From Ophiostoma sp. CBS 140.51 (taxonomy: Eukaryota; Ascomycota; Sordariomycetes; Ophiostomatales; Ophiostomataceae), in the NCBI GenBank assembly GCA_029298735.1, contig JANSLP010000094.1, forward strand, positions 36,863 through 100,862: 64,000 bases of DNA, in the 5' to 3' direction. Within the stretch, counting starts at the first letter, position 1; the number at the start of each line of letters is the position of its first letter. Made by a program: the position numbers and the translations under genes. Shown here piece by piece: positions 36,142-45,937 of the stretch. The notes under the pieces were generated by a model. It was given only the letters and a program-made list of their open reading frames with translations. It did not search any database and was not told the DNA's origin.

Positions 36142-37605
36142 ATGCGCTTTACATCGGCTGCTCTCGCGGCATCGGCAGCCACGGTCAGCTTGGCCAGCCC
36201 CGTCAATGAAGTCGTCTACGAGCTCTACCCGCGCCAGGGCGGTGGCGCCGGCGGCGTATCGACACTCACGGTCAACCCTGACACGACGTACCAAAAGATG
36301 GACGGCTTCGGTTTCAGTCTGGCCTTCCAGCGCGCCAATCTCATCACCAACATGAAGGATGCCGACAAGCAGCGCCAGCTATTAGACCTGCTGTTCAATA
36401 CGACAACGGGCGCCGGTTTCTCCATCATCCGCAATGGTATCGGCTCTTCGCCCGATTCCAGCTCCGACCACATGAACACCTTTGCCCCCAAGAGTCCGGG
36501 GAGTCCGACCGCCAAGCCCAATTACCAGTTTGACGGCAAAGACTCGGGCCAGCTGTTTGTCAGCCAGGAAGCCTACAAGACGTACGGGGTGCGCAACATT
36601 TACGCCGACGCATGGAGCGCGCCCGGCTATATGAAGACGAATGGCAACGAGGCCAATGGCGGGTCCATTTCGCCCAACTGGAAGCAGGCGTATGCCGACT
36701 ACCTGCTGGCCTACGTCGGGTTCTACAAGGACGCAGGTGTCACTGTGTCGCATCTGGGTTTCTTGAACGAGCCCGAGTACAGCGCCAACTATGCCTCGAT
36801 GGGCTCATCAGGCGTGCAGGCGGCCGATTTCATCAAGCTGCTGTACACGACGATCCAGACGCACAACCTGTCGGACACGCTGGGGATTGTGTGCTGCGAG
36901 TCCGAGGGGTGGGGCAACCAGGTCAGCATGACCAACGCCATCAAGTCGGCCGGCGCGGACACCATGGTGAAAGCCATTAGCTCGCACACCTACACGGGCG
37001 GACCCTCGGGCCCCATGAACGTCAAGGCGCCCGTGTGGCTGTCAGAGCAGTGCGACTTGAACGGCGGATGGTCGACAGCATGGTCTGGCGGCGGCGGCGC
37101 GGGCGAGGGCATGACGTGGGCAAACAACATTATGAATGCTGTGGTCAACACCAACATTGGCGGCTATCTCTACTGGGAGGGTGTACAGTGGCCGAACCCC
37201 AACACAAACGAGAAGCTGATCAAGGTGGACAACAGCACCAACACGTACGAGGTGGCGAAGAGGTTGTGGGCGTTTGCGCAGTTTTCACGTTATGTGCGCC
37301 CCGGGGCGACACGCATTGCGGCAACGGGCGCGGGCACGGGACTTCGGGCGGCTGCGTTCAAGAATTTGGACGGCTCGATTGCAGTGGTGCTCATCAACAG
37401 CGCGGCGTCGGCCAACACGGTGACAGTCAAGATCACAGGTGTGACGGTGCCGTCGACGGCGACAGACGTGGGACTGTGGGTGACGGACAACACGCACAGT
37501 TGCGAGAAGTCGACGGCGACAGTGACGACGGATGGTGCAGTATCTGGGTCGGTGCCAGGGAAGGGTATGGGCACATTTGTGATCCCGCCAGCCGTGAAGG
37601 GGTAG
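36142..37605 (+). CDS. Secreted GH30 family glycoside hydrolase (probably xylanase type)
   Basis: One exon of 487 residues. Residues 1-19 are a signal peptide (MRFTSAALAA, then a hydrophobic core and SLA|SP cleavage), so the protein is secreted. The mature enzyme is a (beta/alpha)8 barrel with a C-terminal beta domain, complete to the final strand. Marks of GH30: DGFGFSLAF at the entry, SIIRNGIGSS, and WSAPGYMKTNG. The proposed acid/base is E210 in GFLNEPEY and the nucleophile is E302 in VWLSEQCDL, 92 residues apart. The sequence is closest in my recollection to fungal GH30 subfamily 7 xylanases, which act on glucuronoxylan; a beta-1,6-glucanase or -galactanase cannot be excluded. A TATA box lies 134 bp upstream. 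It precedes THI6 by 304 bp on the same strand, with no functional link. Confidence 0.9.
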   Translation: MRFTSAALAASAATVSLASPVNEVVYELYPRQGGGAGGVSTLTVNPDTTYQKMDGFGFSLAFQRANLITNMKDADKQRQLLDLLFNTTTGAGFSIIRNGIGSSPDSSSDHMNTFAPKSPGSPTAKPNYQFDGKDSGQLFVSQEAYKTYGVRNIYADAWSAPGYMKTNGNEANGGSISPNWKQAYADYLLAYVGFYKDAGVTVSHLGFLNEPEYSANYASMGSSGVQAADFIKLLYTTIQTHNLSDTLGIVCCESEGWGNQVSMTNAIKSAGADTMVKAISSHTYTGGPSGPMNVKAPVWLSEQCDLNGGWSTAWSGGGGAGEGMTWANNIMNAVVNTNIGGYLYWEGVQWPNPNTNEKLIKVDNSTNTYEVAKRLWAFAQFSRYVRPGATRIAATGAGTGLRAAAFKNLDGSIAVVLINSAASANTVTVKITGVTVPSTATDVGLWVTDNTHSCEKSTATVTTDGAVSGSVPGKGMGTFVIPPAVKG

Positions 37606-37909
37606 ATCAAGCGTTGTGAGAGTTGTTAAGAAAGCGTGACAGGAGGGTCAAGAACCAACAGGGTGTTGGGTGTAAGTCGTTAGTCAGAATACAGCAAAGA
37701 TCGCTAAAACGCTGCTGAAAAAAAGCAATAATAATTGGATGTCGTAGCGAAAAAGAGCTGTAGCTATCCCACCGAGCTACCCCACTGGGCCGTTTTAAGC
37801 CGCGTTCGGAGCTTCAATTGACGCAATCTTGTAATCCTTTGTGTTTTTCTCCGTTTCTTTTCCTCTTTCTCTCAACTTTTTTTTTTGTTGTTCAACCACC
37901 CACCCAAAA
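37606..37909. promoter_or_regulatory. Spacer GH30 to THI6, no TPP riboswitch seen
   Basis: A 304-bp spacer. It has a small dyad of GTAGCT/GAGCTAC words near 37751-37780 and a T/C-rich leader just before THI6. I looked for the CTGAGA and related conserved cores of a TPP aptamer, which fungi carry in some thiamine genes, and did not find them. Confidence 0.55.
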
Positions 37910-39622
37910 ATGCCTCCTAAAGTCGACTACTCCGTGTACCTGGTGACGGACCCGACACTGGCCATTCTCGGCCCGGGCCGCACGGTCGTCGAGGTCGTCG
38001 CTGCCGCTTTTGGCAACAAGACGACACCCTCTTCTTCGAATGAACTACCCCACGTTGGCATCGTCCAGCTCCGCGACAAGGACGCCGACGCCCGCACGAT
38101 GCTCGCCACCCTAGCCGAGCTGCACTCCTACACAGGCCCCGCCGGCTCTCCCCTTCTTGTCAACGACCGCGTCGACGTCGCCGTTGCCGCCATGTCCAGA
38201 GGTCACTGCGAGGGTGTCCACCTGGGCCAGGACGACATTGACGTGGCCACCGCGCGCAAGATGCTGGGCCCAGACGCCATTATTGGCGTGACGGCGAGCA
38301 CCGTCGACGAAGCCGTGACAGCCTGCCGCGATGGCGCCGACTATTTGGGACTGGGCACAGTCTTTGCGACACCCACAAAGACAAACACAAAGCATGTGGT
38401 GGGCACGGCGGGCATTCAGCGGATGCTGCAGGCCATGACGGCCGCCGGGTTCGGCCACGTGCCGACGGTGTGCATTGGCGGTGTCAACGCAAGCAATGCG
38501 CGGCGCGTTGTCTTCCAGAGCGGGTTTGACGGTCGTGATGGACAGGCCGCGAAAGCACTGGACGGCGTGGCTGTTGTGAGTGCGATTATGGGCGTGGCCG
38601 ACCCGGGCGAGGCGGCGGCTACTCTGGCCGAACAGGTGCGGCTGGGTAAGACACAGGGGCCGACAGGCTTTTACCGTGCGCTCACCACCCCATTCGAGTC
38701 TTACAGCACTCTGTCTACTCCGCCCACCTCCTCGGCCATCCAGCGTATCTTGCAGGCCCTCCACGAAACAACACCCCTCTCGCACAACATGACCAACCTC
38801 GTCGTGCAAAACATTGCCGCCAATGTGGCCCTTGCCGTCGGCGCTTCGCCGATCATGTCCAACAGCGGTACCGAGGCGGCCGATCTTGCACGCTTGCCGG
38901 GTAGTGCCCTCGTCATCAACATGGGCACATCCACCCCCGAAAGCCTGGCCAACTACGTCAAGGCCATTGGCGCCTACAATGCCGCTGGCCGGCCTGTCGT
39001 GTTTGACCCTGTCGGTGCCGGTGCGACGGCCGTGCGCCGTGCGGCCGTGCGCACTATCCTGGCCGCGGGCTACTTGGACGTCATCAAGGGCAACGAGGGC
39101 GAGATCCAGACTGTGTACCTGTCGGGTCTGTCCGAGGAAGAGGTAGCAGCTGAGCCGGCGGGCCTGGCTCAGCAGCGCGGCGTCGACGGCAGCAACTCCC
39201 TCGACACCGAGGCACGTATTCGGCTGGTGCGCCGCCTGGCTGCACGGGAAAAGTGTGTTGTCGTTCTGACGGGCGCTGTGGACTATGTCAGTGACAGCCG
39301 CGGTGCACGCGTCGTGGCTGTTGAAGATGGGCACCCGATGCTTGGCCAGGTCACGGGTACGGGCTGTTCGCTGGGCACGACCATCTCGGCGACTGTGGCG
39401 GCGGCGGCCACACTACGTGATTCTTCAGACAGCGAGGGCATTGACACGTTTACTGCCGTGTTGGCCGGCATGGTCTTGTATGAGCGGGCTGCGGTACGGG
39501 CCGCCACCTTGCCGTCGGTCAAGGGCCCCGGCACGTTTGTTCCGGCCTTTTTGGACGAGCTCTCGGCGTGCCGGCGAGCAGCTGCAGCAGGCGACATGCA
39601 GTGGCTTGAGAGTCAAAAGTAA
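37910..39622 (+). CDS. THI6: Bifunctional thiamine-phosphate synthase / hydroxyethylthiazole kinase
   Basis: One exon; from the ATG at 37910 (CCAAAAATGCC context) it gives 570 residues. The N-terminal half (1-~245) is a ThiE TIM barrel: QLRDKDAD, VNDRVDVA, GVHLGQDD, GLGTVFATPTK and CIGGVNASN. It joins hydroxymethylpyrimidine diphosphate to hydroxyethylthiazole phosphate. The C-terminal half (~270-570) is a ThiM-type kinase: HNMTNLVVQN, ASPIMSNSGTEA, FDPVGAGAT and the catalytic-Cys loop GTGCSLG. It phosphorylates the thiazole for the first half. The fusion is normal in fungi. An additional in-frame non-ATG extension upstream was not used. An AATAAA follows the stop by 17 bases (39640-39645). 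Confidence 0.96.
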   Translation: MPPKVDYSVYLVTDPTLAILGPGRTVVEVVAAAFGNKTTPSSSNELPHVGIVQLRDKDADARTMLATLAELHSYTGPAGSPLLVNDRVDVAVAAMSRGHCEGVHLGQDDIDVATARKMLGPDAIIGVTASTVDEAVTACRDGADYLGLGTVFATPTKTNTKHVVGTAGIQRMLQAMTAAGFGHVPTVCIGGVNASNARRVVFQSGFDGRDGQAAKALDGVAVVSAIMGVADPGEAAATLAEQVRLGKTQGPTGFYRALTTPFESYSTLSTPPTSSAIQRILQALHETTPLSHNMTNLVVQNIAANVALAVGASPIMSNSGTEAADLARLPGSALVINMGTSTPESLANYVKAIGAYNAAGRPVVFDPVGAGATAVRRAAVRTILAAGYLDVIKGNEGEIQTVYLSGLSEEEVAAEPAGLAQQRGVDGSNSLDTEARIRLVRRLAAREKCVVVLTGAVDYVSDSRGARVVAVEDGHPMLGQVTGTGCSLGTTISATVAAAATLRDSSDSEGIDTFTAVLAGMVLYERAAVRAATLPSVKGPGTFVPAFLDELSACRRAAAAGDMQWLESQK

Positions 39623-39639
39623 TTGAGAGTAAACAAAGA

Positions 39640-39645
39640 AATAAA
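39640..39645 (+). terminator. Polyadenylation-type signal after THI6
   Basis: AATAAA lies 17 bases after the THI6 stop codon, in A/T-rich sequence. Fungal poly(A) signals are loose, so the element is suggestive only. Confidence 0.4.
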
Positions 39646-39861
39646 CAATCTACAATTCAAACATTATTATCGTTCTTTTCTGTTGTTCTCATCACCCAAC
39701 ATAACGTTGTGAATAAAAGTGGGTCTTGGTTGTAAGAGCGCGGCCCCGCTTATCGCAACTGCCTGTTGGTAAAGACGTAGCCTGGCCGAAACATGTGGCG
39801 ATGTTCTCTCCTACAGCCTACGTCGTACAACAAACCTGAAAAGGCACAAACATCTTCGAAT

Positions 39862-40852
39862 ATGACCTCCTATTGCTGCACATGTGCCGCGCCTCTCTCG
39901 GCCGGCATTCCGATCTCTCCGACGGCTCCGGCGACGTCGATGCCCGATGCCAAGGCAGCAACAGCCTCACCTCAGCATCGAATGCTGCCCTGCTGCGACC
40001 GCTTCGTCTGTAGCAGATGTTTGATTGTGTGTACTCTGCTGAACCCTCCTACTGCTTCCCTGGCTAACTCTGCAGAAAAACGCCCGTTTTGCGACGTACT
40101 GTCCATATTGCCAGATTGCGACCGCACCGCCGCCATCTTCGTCTACCTCCAAACAGTCAAAGGCCGCCGAAGCCGCCTCGGCTCCCTCCAAAGACCTCCT
40201 CCCACCGGGCCTCAAGGCGCCACCGCCCTACCGCCGGTTTGGGGTAGTTGCGACGATGTCGGCAGACCAACCGTCGGATGAAGCGCCGCCCCCATACGCT
40301 CCAAGTACTGCTGCACAGACACAGACACCGACAGAAACCTCCTCCTCCGAAAAAGGCGTCCCCATCCTCCATTACCTCGACCATGACCGCGACTCCATTG
40401 CCTCACTGAGTCTCCGCTACAACGTGCCCGCCGACCTGCTGCGGCAGGCCAACCGGCTGACGGCGGACCATCTCCTGCAGGCGCGGAGGGTCATTCAGAT
40501 TCCGTCTCTGAGTGGAACGACAGTGGCTTCCCTCTCGCCGCAACCCGTGGAGAGCGAGGCTGAAGCGCGGCGCAAGGCGGCAATCCGGCGGTTCATGGTG
40601 GCGTGCAAGGTGTCGGACTACGACCTGGCGGTGCTGTACCTAGAGCAGACGGGGTGGCGGCAGACGACGGATACCGACAACAACGAGCTGGAGTACGACC
40701 TCAGAGCGGCGGTGGAAGCATACCAGGCGGACGAGCAGTGGGAAAAGACACACCCCGTCGAGGCGGCTAAGCAAAAAGCAGAACGGCAGAAGAAGCATAA
40801 GAACAGCGGTAGCAGAGTTGCAGGTGGCTTCTTCTCAAGGCGGAGGAGTTGA
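39862..40852 (+). CDS. Intracellular LysM-domain protein with Cys-rich N-terminus
   Basis: Exons 39862-40026 and 40076-40852 (49-bp intron, GTGTGT donor, GGCTAAC branch site, phase 0) give 313 residues. Joining the exons completes a zinc-ribbon-like cluster: CCTC near residue 5, then CC-x4-C-x2-C and, across the splice, FATYCPYCQ. After a Pro-rich linker comes a single LysM motif at ~152-198 (ILHYLDHDRDSIASLSLRYNV to VIQIP). The C-terminal FMVACKVSDYDLAVLYLEQ to EAYQADEQWE segment looks like a UBA/CUE-type helical module. There is no signal peptide or membrane helix, so it should be cytosolic or nuclear and is not a chitin-binding effector. The same layout is common in filamentous ascomycetes; the function is unknown. 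It lies 240 bp after THI6 and converges on RSE1. Confidence 0.85.
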
Positions 40853-41218
40853 CGAGAACAACACGCCTTTCACATATGTACATTCATTCCACACTGACTA
40901 GATACCATTCATTCAAAATAGACATTTCCAAATATTCACCTATTCATGAGGGCATCGCCCTGCTGTAGATTATTTATGCTGTACAACAAGCACAGCTCTG
41001 TACTTTAAATCGGTTGTGATATATAACAACAAAATGAAGAAGAAATAAACGCCATTTGGTTCTGTCCCATCTGGATATTTTGCAGTGGAAATGTCCACCC
41101 TGTTCCGCCAACCAAAATAAACCCGCTCGTAAATTCATGGACGCCGGTATCATTCGTAAAAAATATAAATGCAAAGGATGAGGTATGAGGATGAGATATA
41201 TGTAGGGTGAGGATAGGT
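40853..41218. other. Convergent 3' spacer LysM gene / RSE1
   Basis: A 366-bp A/T-rich spacer between facing stop codons. No gene or clear hairpin is seen. Confidence 0.6.
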
Positions 41219-44200
41219 CTAGAATGCAGACCGGGTGCGGACGTCCGAGATCTTGCGCTCAATCTCGCGCACCGAGCGGTCCAGCTCGCCCGCAATCATC
41301 TGCTTCTTGTCGCGCGGCAGCAGGTTGAACCGCTCGCACAGGTCGCCGTCGATGACGCCCTTGACCGGCACGTAGTACGACCGGTACATGAGGTGGTCAC
41401 GACCGGCCAGCGGAGCATCTTCTTGACGCATGTGAGTCTCAAGATTCTGGAAGAAGTCGGCATCCTCGCGGTTGACAAACGGCACCAGAGCACCAATGGT
41501 ACCCTGGAGACCGCTCCAGACAATGACTTCCTGGCCGCCCACCACCAGGCTGGTCTTGCAAATGCTCATCGGCACATCCTGGGTGTAAGTGTGCGCCATG
41601 AGGGCCAGGCGGTTGGGCGTGCCGTGCAGGTAGCTGCGCGCGTGCACGAGCTGCAGCTCCGAGCCTGGCTCGTCAGCATCGGCACTGACCTTGTCGGCCG
41701 CCCGCACGATCCAGAGGTTACCAAACTTGTCACCGCCTGCTACAGTCTGGTAGTCGACCATTGTCGTGCACGTTGTCCAGCGCTTGATGGTGTCGTCGAC
41801 AAAAGGCAAGAGTTTGTTGACCTCGGGCTTGTACACCACGTAGGTCACGCCCTCTTCAAGGTCGCCCACGATGATGCGGCTGCCTTGAGTAGCCAGGGAC
41901 ACGATGAGCTTGTCGGCCACCTCGCCCTGGGCCTTGCGCAGCATCTGCTTGATACCCAGATCATAGATCCGGAGCACCTTGCCGATACCCACAAGCAGAC
42001 GGCCCTGGAAGGGGATCATGGCTGTTGGCGGTTCTTCAACCTTGGTCTTGTGGAGGAACTCGAGCTGCTTGCCGTCTTCGCTGAAGCGGTATGCGTGGAG
42101 GTAGCCCTCGGAGAACCGCCGTGGGCTCATGACCATGTCCTTGCCGGTACCCACGATGAGGTAGCTCTCACCGTTGCGGCTGGTGAAGGATGCGACCGCC
42201 ATGCTGACGGCAGCCTCGTTACCCTCAAGTTCAATGGTCTGGGTGACGCCAGGGTCCTCACCAACAGGGTCGATAACACTAATGCAAGAGGCCCAGCGGC
42301 CATTGCCTCGCGGGTAGCCAAAGTCGGCCGGGGGAAGGGGCTGCGCGTTGCCATTGGTGGCACCAGATGCTTCGAGAAGCTGCCGCCGCAAGTCGGGAGA
42401 AAGAGTGTTGTTGTCGGATTCGATGGTGTAGAAGACACCGTGCTCGGGGTGTTTGACGAGACGGCGCGGGGTATATGTCAAGGGGAAAGATTTCTGGATC
42501 AAAGGCTCGCCGAGTTTCTCAATCGAGAAGATCCTAAATGTTGCAATAGCATTGTTAGTCCTTGTTCAGAGAAAAAGAAGCAAAAGATAAAGCTGTGGCA
42601 ACAAAAAGAAGATAGAAGTGGCATATCAGTAGGAACAATTGTGGTATCAAATGATACTGAGTCCTCATGGCTATAGTATAGCGTAGGATTAATTCCCTTA
42701 TTACTCATCATATTATGCCAGACCGAGTGGTCTATGCGGGGGGGAAGCAACGCAAAGCAAAACAAAAACAAAAACAAAAGAAGAAAAAAAGGGGAGATGC
42801 TATGCTTACCGTAAAAAGTTGCCGTAGATGCCGACCATGCCCTCTTCGCACTGCTCGCTACTGAAATTCCAGCCGTACTCGAGCTCGCCGTAGTCGAGAG
42901 GGGTCATGGCAAAGTTCTTGGCTTTGCTGTCGTCGTAGCCGAGCCAGGGACGGGAGCTGAGTGCCAGCACGCAGACCCGTCTCTCGACGGACACCTGGAA
43001 CAAACGCACCTGCTTGGGTCCCAGGAAGCGCTGCCGGGTGTCTGTCAGCTCACCAGTGACCTCATCCAGGACGGTACGCAGGTACACGCCCGAGTTGAGG
43101 CCAATGTGCAGGTACATGGCCGAGCCGCCGGCCGACGAATCGTCCATGGCCATGATGAGAAGTGCAGAGGGAGCGGCCGTCAGTGCCTGAACAGACATGC
43201 TCTCGAGAGTCGTCTCAGGGTCGAGACTGAGAATGCGCACCGTGCAGTCGTCGCAGCCAACGGCCAGGAACGAACTGCGGAGACGGCCCTCAGGCACAGC
43301 ACCCAGACTCAAGCTCGTGACCGTACCGGACATCTCCTTCTTCTCGTCGTACTCAGCAAGCGAGCCATCCGTGTCCATCTCAAAGTAGACAATCTCGCCT
43401 GAACTGAGGGCGACACAGACTTGGCGCTCATTGGTCGCAGCGATGATGATGGAGCGGTGCTGTGGCGCTGGCCACTCGTTGACGCGGCCGTCGCGGATGT
43501 GCCGGATGCCCTTGGGGTGCACCTGGATCAGACCATCGTCGCCGAGCTGCTGGACAGCCAGCGTGGGGACGCCCGCGAGGAAGCCCGTGTCCGTCACCTC
43601 CTCGACGGTCTCGCCAATGCTCAGCACCAGGGTGCCGTTGTTGAACGAGAGCACAATGTACGAGTCGTACTCGTCGTCCCGGCGCAGCTTGGTCGTCCAC
43701 ACAGCGGTGGGTGTGCCGGGCAGCTGGGACGCGACGATCTCGTTCACCTCCAGAGCGTGTTTCAGCATCCGAAAGGTGCTGCGTGCGCCGTTACCACAGA
43801 CGGAGTAAATCTGCGGCGCGTCATCGTCGGTCAGGTTGGCGACCTTGACGTCCAGCATGGGGTTGGTGGCGTCGATGCTCTCGACAAGAGCCAGGTTCTC
43901 GGCCAGACGCGGATAAAAGTAGACGGGCTCATAAGGTGCCTTGGGGTCGGCAGGGAAGTTGTCACTGGAGAACTCGAGCTCGTCATCGTCATCACCCAGC
44001 TTCTCGAACTGGTAGAAATGGTGGTTGCCAAACTCGCAGGCAACGAACAGGAAACCACTCTTGAGAATGCAGAGGCTGGACGCCACGGGGACAGTATCAA
44101 AGTACTTGATCTTGAGGCGCAGCACCTCGCCCGTTGGGTTGCCGTCGTCATCCTCGACCATATCGAGAGTCACTTTGAACAGGTCGCCATCTTCCGTCTG

Positions 44201-45331
44201 CAGGAGGAAGAAGAAGGCACCGGCATTGCCCTTGAGCTTGTGCATGACACCAGAGACAATGGTGCGCTTGCGGTTGGGGTCTTCCGTGGCACCACGCCGC
44301 CTTGGGATGGGAACGCGGAAGGCCTCTTGGTTGGAGTGGCGGTAGGTGACGTTCTCTTCGCTGCAGACGAGGACGCCGCTCGGGCCATCGTTGCCGCCAG
44401 GGACTTGGAAGAGAATGGAAGCCGTGGAATCCACAGGATCTGACCAGCGCCGGACGACGTGGTTCAGACCGAGGTCCAGCTCGTAGTACACCAACAGGGT
44501 TTCGGACTCGCGGTAGGCCTCGCCAGTCGGGTCCTGGTCCGACTCGCTGTAGTCCATCTCAAGCGCAGCAAACACAGGGTTGGCATAGCCGACATCTAGT
44601 GCCACCATGGCGATGACAATGACACCCGGCTTGTGAGCCTCGAGAGGCGAAGAGATTGTGAGCTCGGCCTGGGCATTGCGGTTCAAGACATAGACCAGCT
44701 TGTTCTTCTCAACGGCAGCAATCAAACACGCGCGGCCCTTGGGATCGGCAGCAAGATACTGGCCGGGCACGACGCGACGAACACCCGACTTGCCAAAGGT
44801 CTCGAGATGGACGCGTGAAAAACGGTTCTCGGCTGGAATGTACTCGACGATTGTGATGCGTCCGGAGTCTGTAGCCAGGATAATGTAGTCTGGAGACAAG
44901 AGAAAAAGAGAGACAATGTTAGCCAAACGGTCAAAAACAAAGGCTTTTGAAAAAGGACACGCCCGGGCGGTGTGCAATCGGACGCGTCTCTAGCCTGGTG
45001 GATTGGTCACTATGTGACGTTGCAGAGGGACTCTGGCAAGTGAATTGCACAGAAAAGAGAGGGGAAAGACAGAAATGAACATACCTTTGGTGCTTCCAGC
45101 CAGCCGGAAAGACGCGAGAGACCGAATAATGCCAAAGACATCGTGGGCCAACAAAGTCACGACCTTGCCCTGGGCGGGCTCGGGACGCAGGAGTGCCAGA
45201 CGCGAGCCGGACGCGACGAGGATCTGCTGCTCCTTGGTACCAGAGAACTGGCCGAGAATAGCATGGCTGATCGTCGTCGGCGGCTGCAGCGTCAGCGAGT
45301 AGAGAAACATGTTCGACGTGGCGGTCGCCAT
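41219..45331 (-). CDS. RSE1: Pre-mRNA splicing factor RSE1 / SF3B3 (SAP130)
   Basis: Exons 45331-45085, 44889-42810 and 42533-41219 give 1,213 residues, close to yeast and human orthologues. Introns of 195 bp (44890-45084, GTATGT) and 276 bp (42534-42809, GTAAGC) are long for this locus. The N-terminus [14 protein letters not shown] and the C-terminal CPSF_A domain ending [15 protein letters not shown] are diagnostic of the SF3b 130-kDa WD-propeller scaffold. Also seen are [35 protein letters not shown] and [15 protein letters not shown] blades. It is a nuclear scaffold of the SF3b complex in U2 snRNP, supporting branch-site recognition. Exon phases (1, then 2) and residue continuity agree at both joins. 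It shares a 606-bp divergent promoter with MSS51. Confidence 0.96.
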
Positions 45332-45937
45332 GTTTGCGGATGCGGGCGCAAGCCCAGTCTATCGCCGCGCAGGGGAGGGAGAGGGAGCCGATCAGGGCAT
45401 GGATAAAGGGGATTGGCTTGGGGCCGTGTGGGAAAAGAAGAGGCCGCGAGAGAGAAAGAAAAGAAAAAAGAGAAGGAGACGAAGAGGGAGAGAGGAAGAA
45501 ACGAGCTTGAAGTAGGCAAGGAAGCCTGGAAAATTGGAAGGAGGTTGAGGCAGGAAAAAATCAACACAAAAAAGCTCTGGCGGGTCTGCCTTCCTCACTG
45601 GAAGCTGGGCGGGTCCCCGGCTTACGGAAGATACTATTTCCGTCTCTGGCCAATCACAGAGCTCCTAGAGCTGCATGCTCCAGTGTTTTTTATACCAATT
45701 GGCAATAGCCAGTTAGGGAAGGCGGGCGGTAAACGAGAATTTCTCGCTATTCTGCCGCACCTATGGAGGGGAAGTCGGCGGCCGCTGTTGGCATGTTTGG
45801 TGCTAACTTTTTTTTAAACTGGGGCCCTCAGGCCACACGAAGAAACAGACGATATCCCACTCTGTTCTATTCCTCTCTGCTCGACGACGACCGACACGGC
45901 GTACACTCCCCAATTGAGTGTCCTAATTTCGACAAAA
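45332..45937. promoter_or_regulatory. Divergent RSE1 / MSS51 promoter with CCAAT boxes
   Basis: A 606-bp spacer. A CCAAT at 45650-45654 and a CCAATTGG palindrome at 45695-45702 (CCAAT in both directions) sit in the middle, about 240-290 bp from the MSS51 start and 320-370 bp from the RSE1 start. The RSE1 side is strongly purine-rich on the + strand, that is, a pyrimidine-rich leader for RSE1. The HAP complex binds CCAAT and drives respiratory genes in yeast; its use here is inference. Confidence 0.6.

Noticed and set aside
37606..37909. Possible TPP riboswitch before THI6
   Set aside because: The conserved aptamer cores are not present.
38111..39334. 407-codon minus-strand frame opposite THI6
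   Set aside because: Antisense shadow of a well-supported gene.
41207..42676. 489-codon + strand frame opposite RSE1
   Set aside because: It is the antisense shadow of the conserved RSE1 C-terminal exon, a usual effect of GC-rich codon bias.
45914..45937. Eight-codon extension of MSS51
   Set aside because: It starts at TTG; the ATG at 45938 in an A-rich context is preferred.
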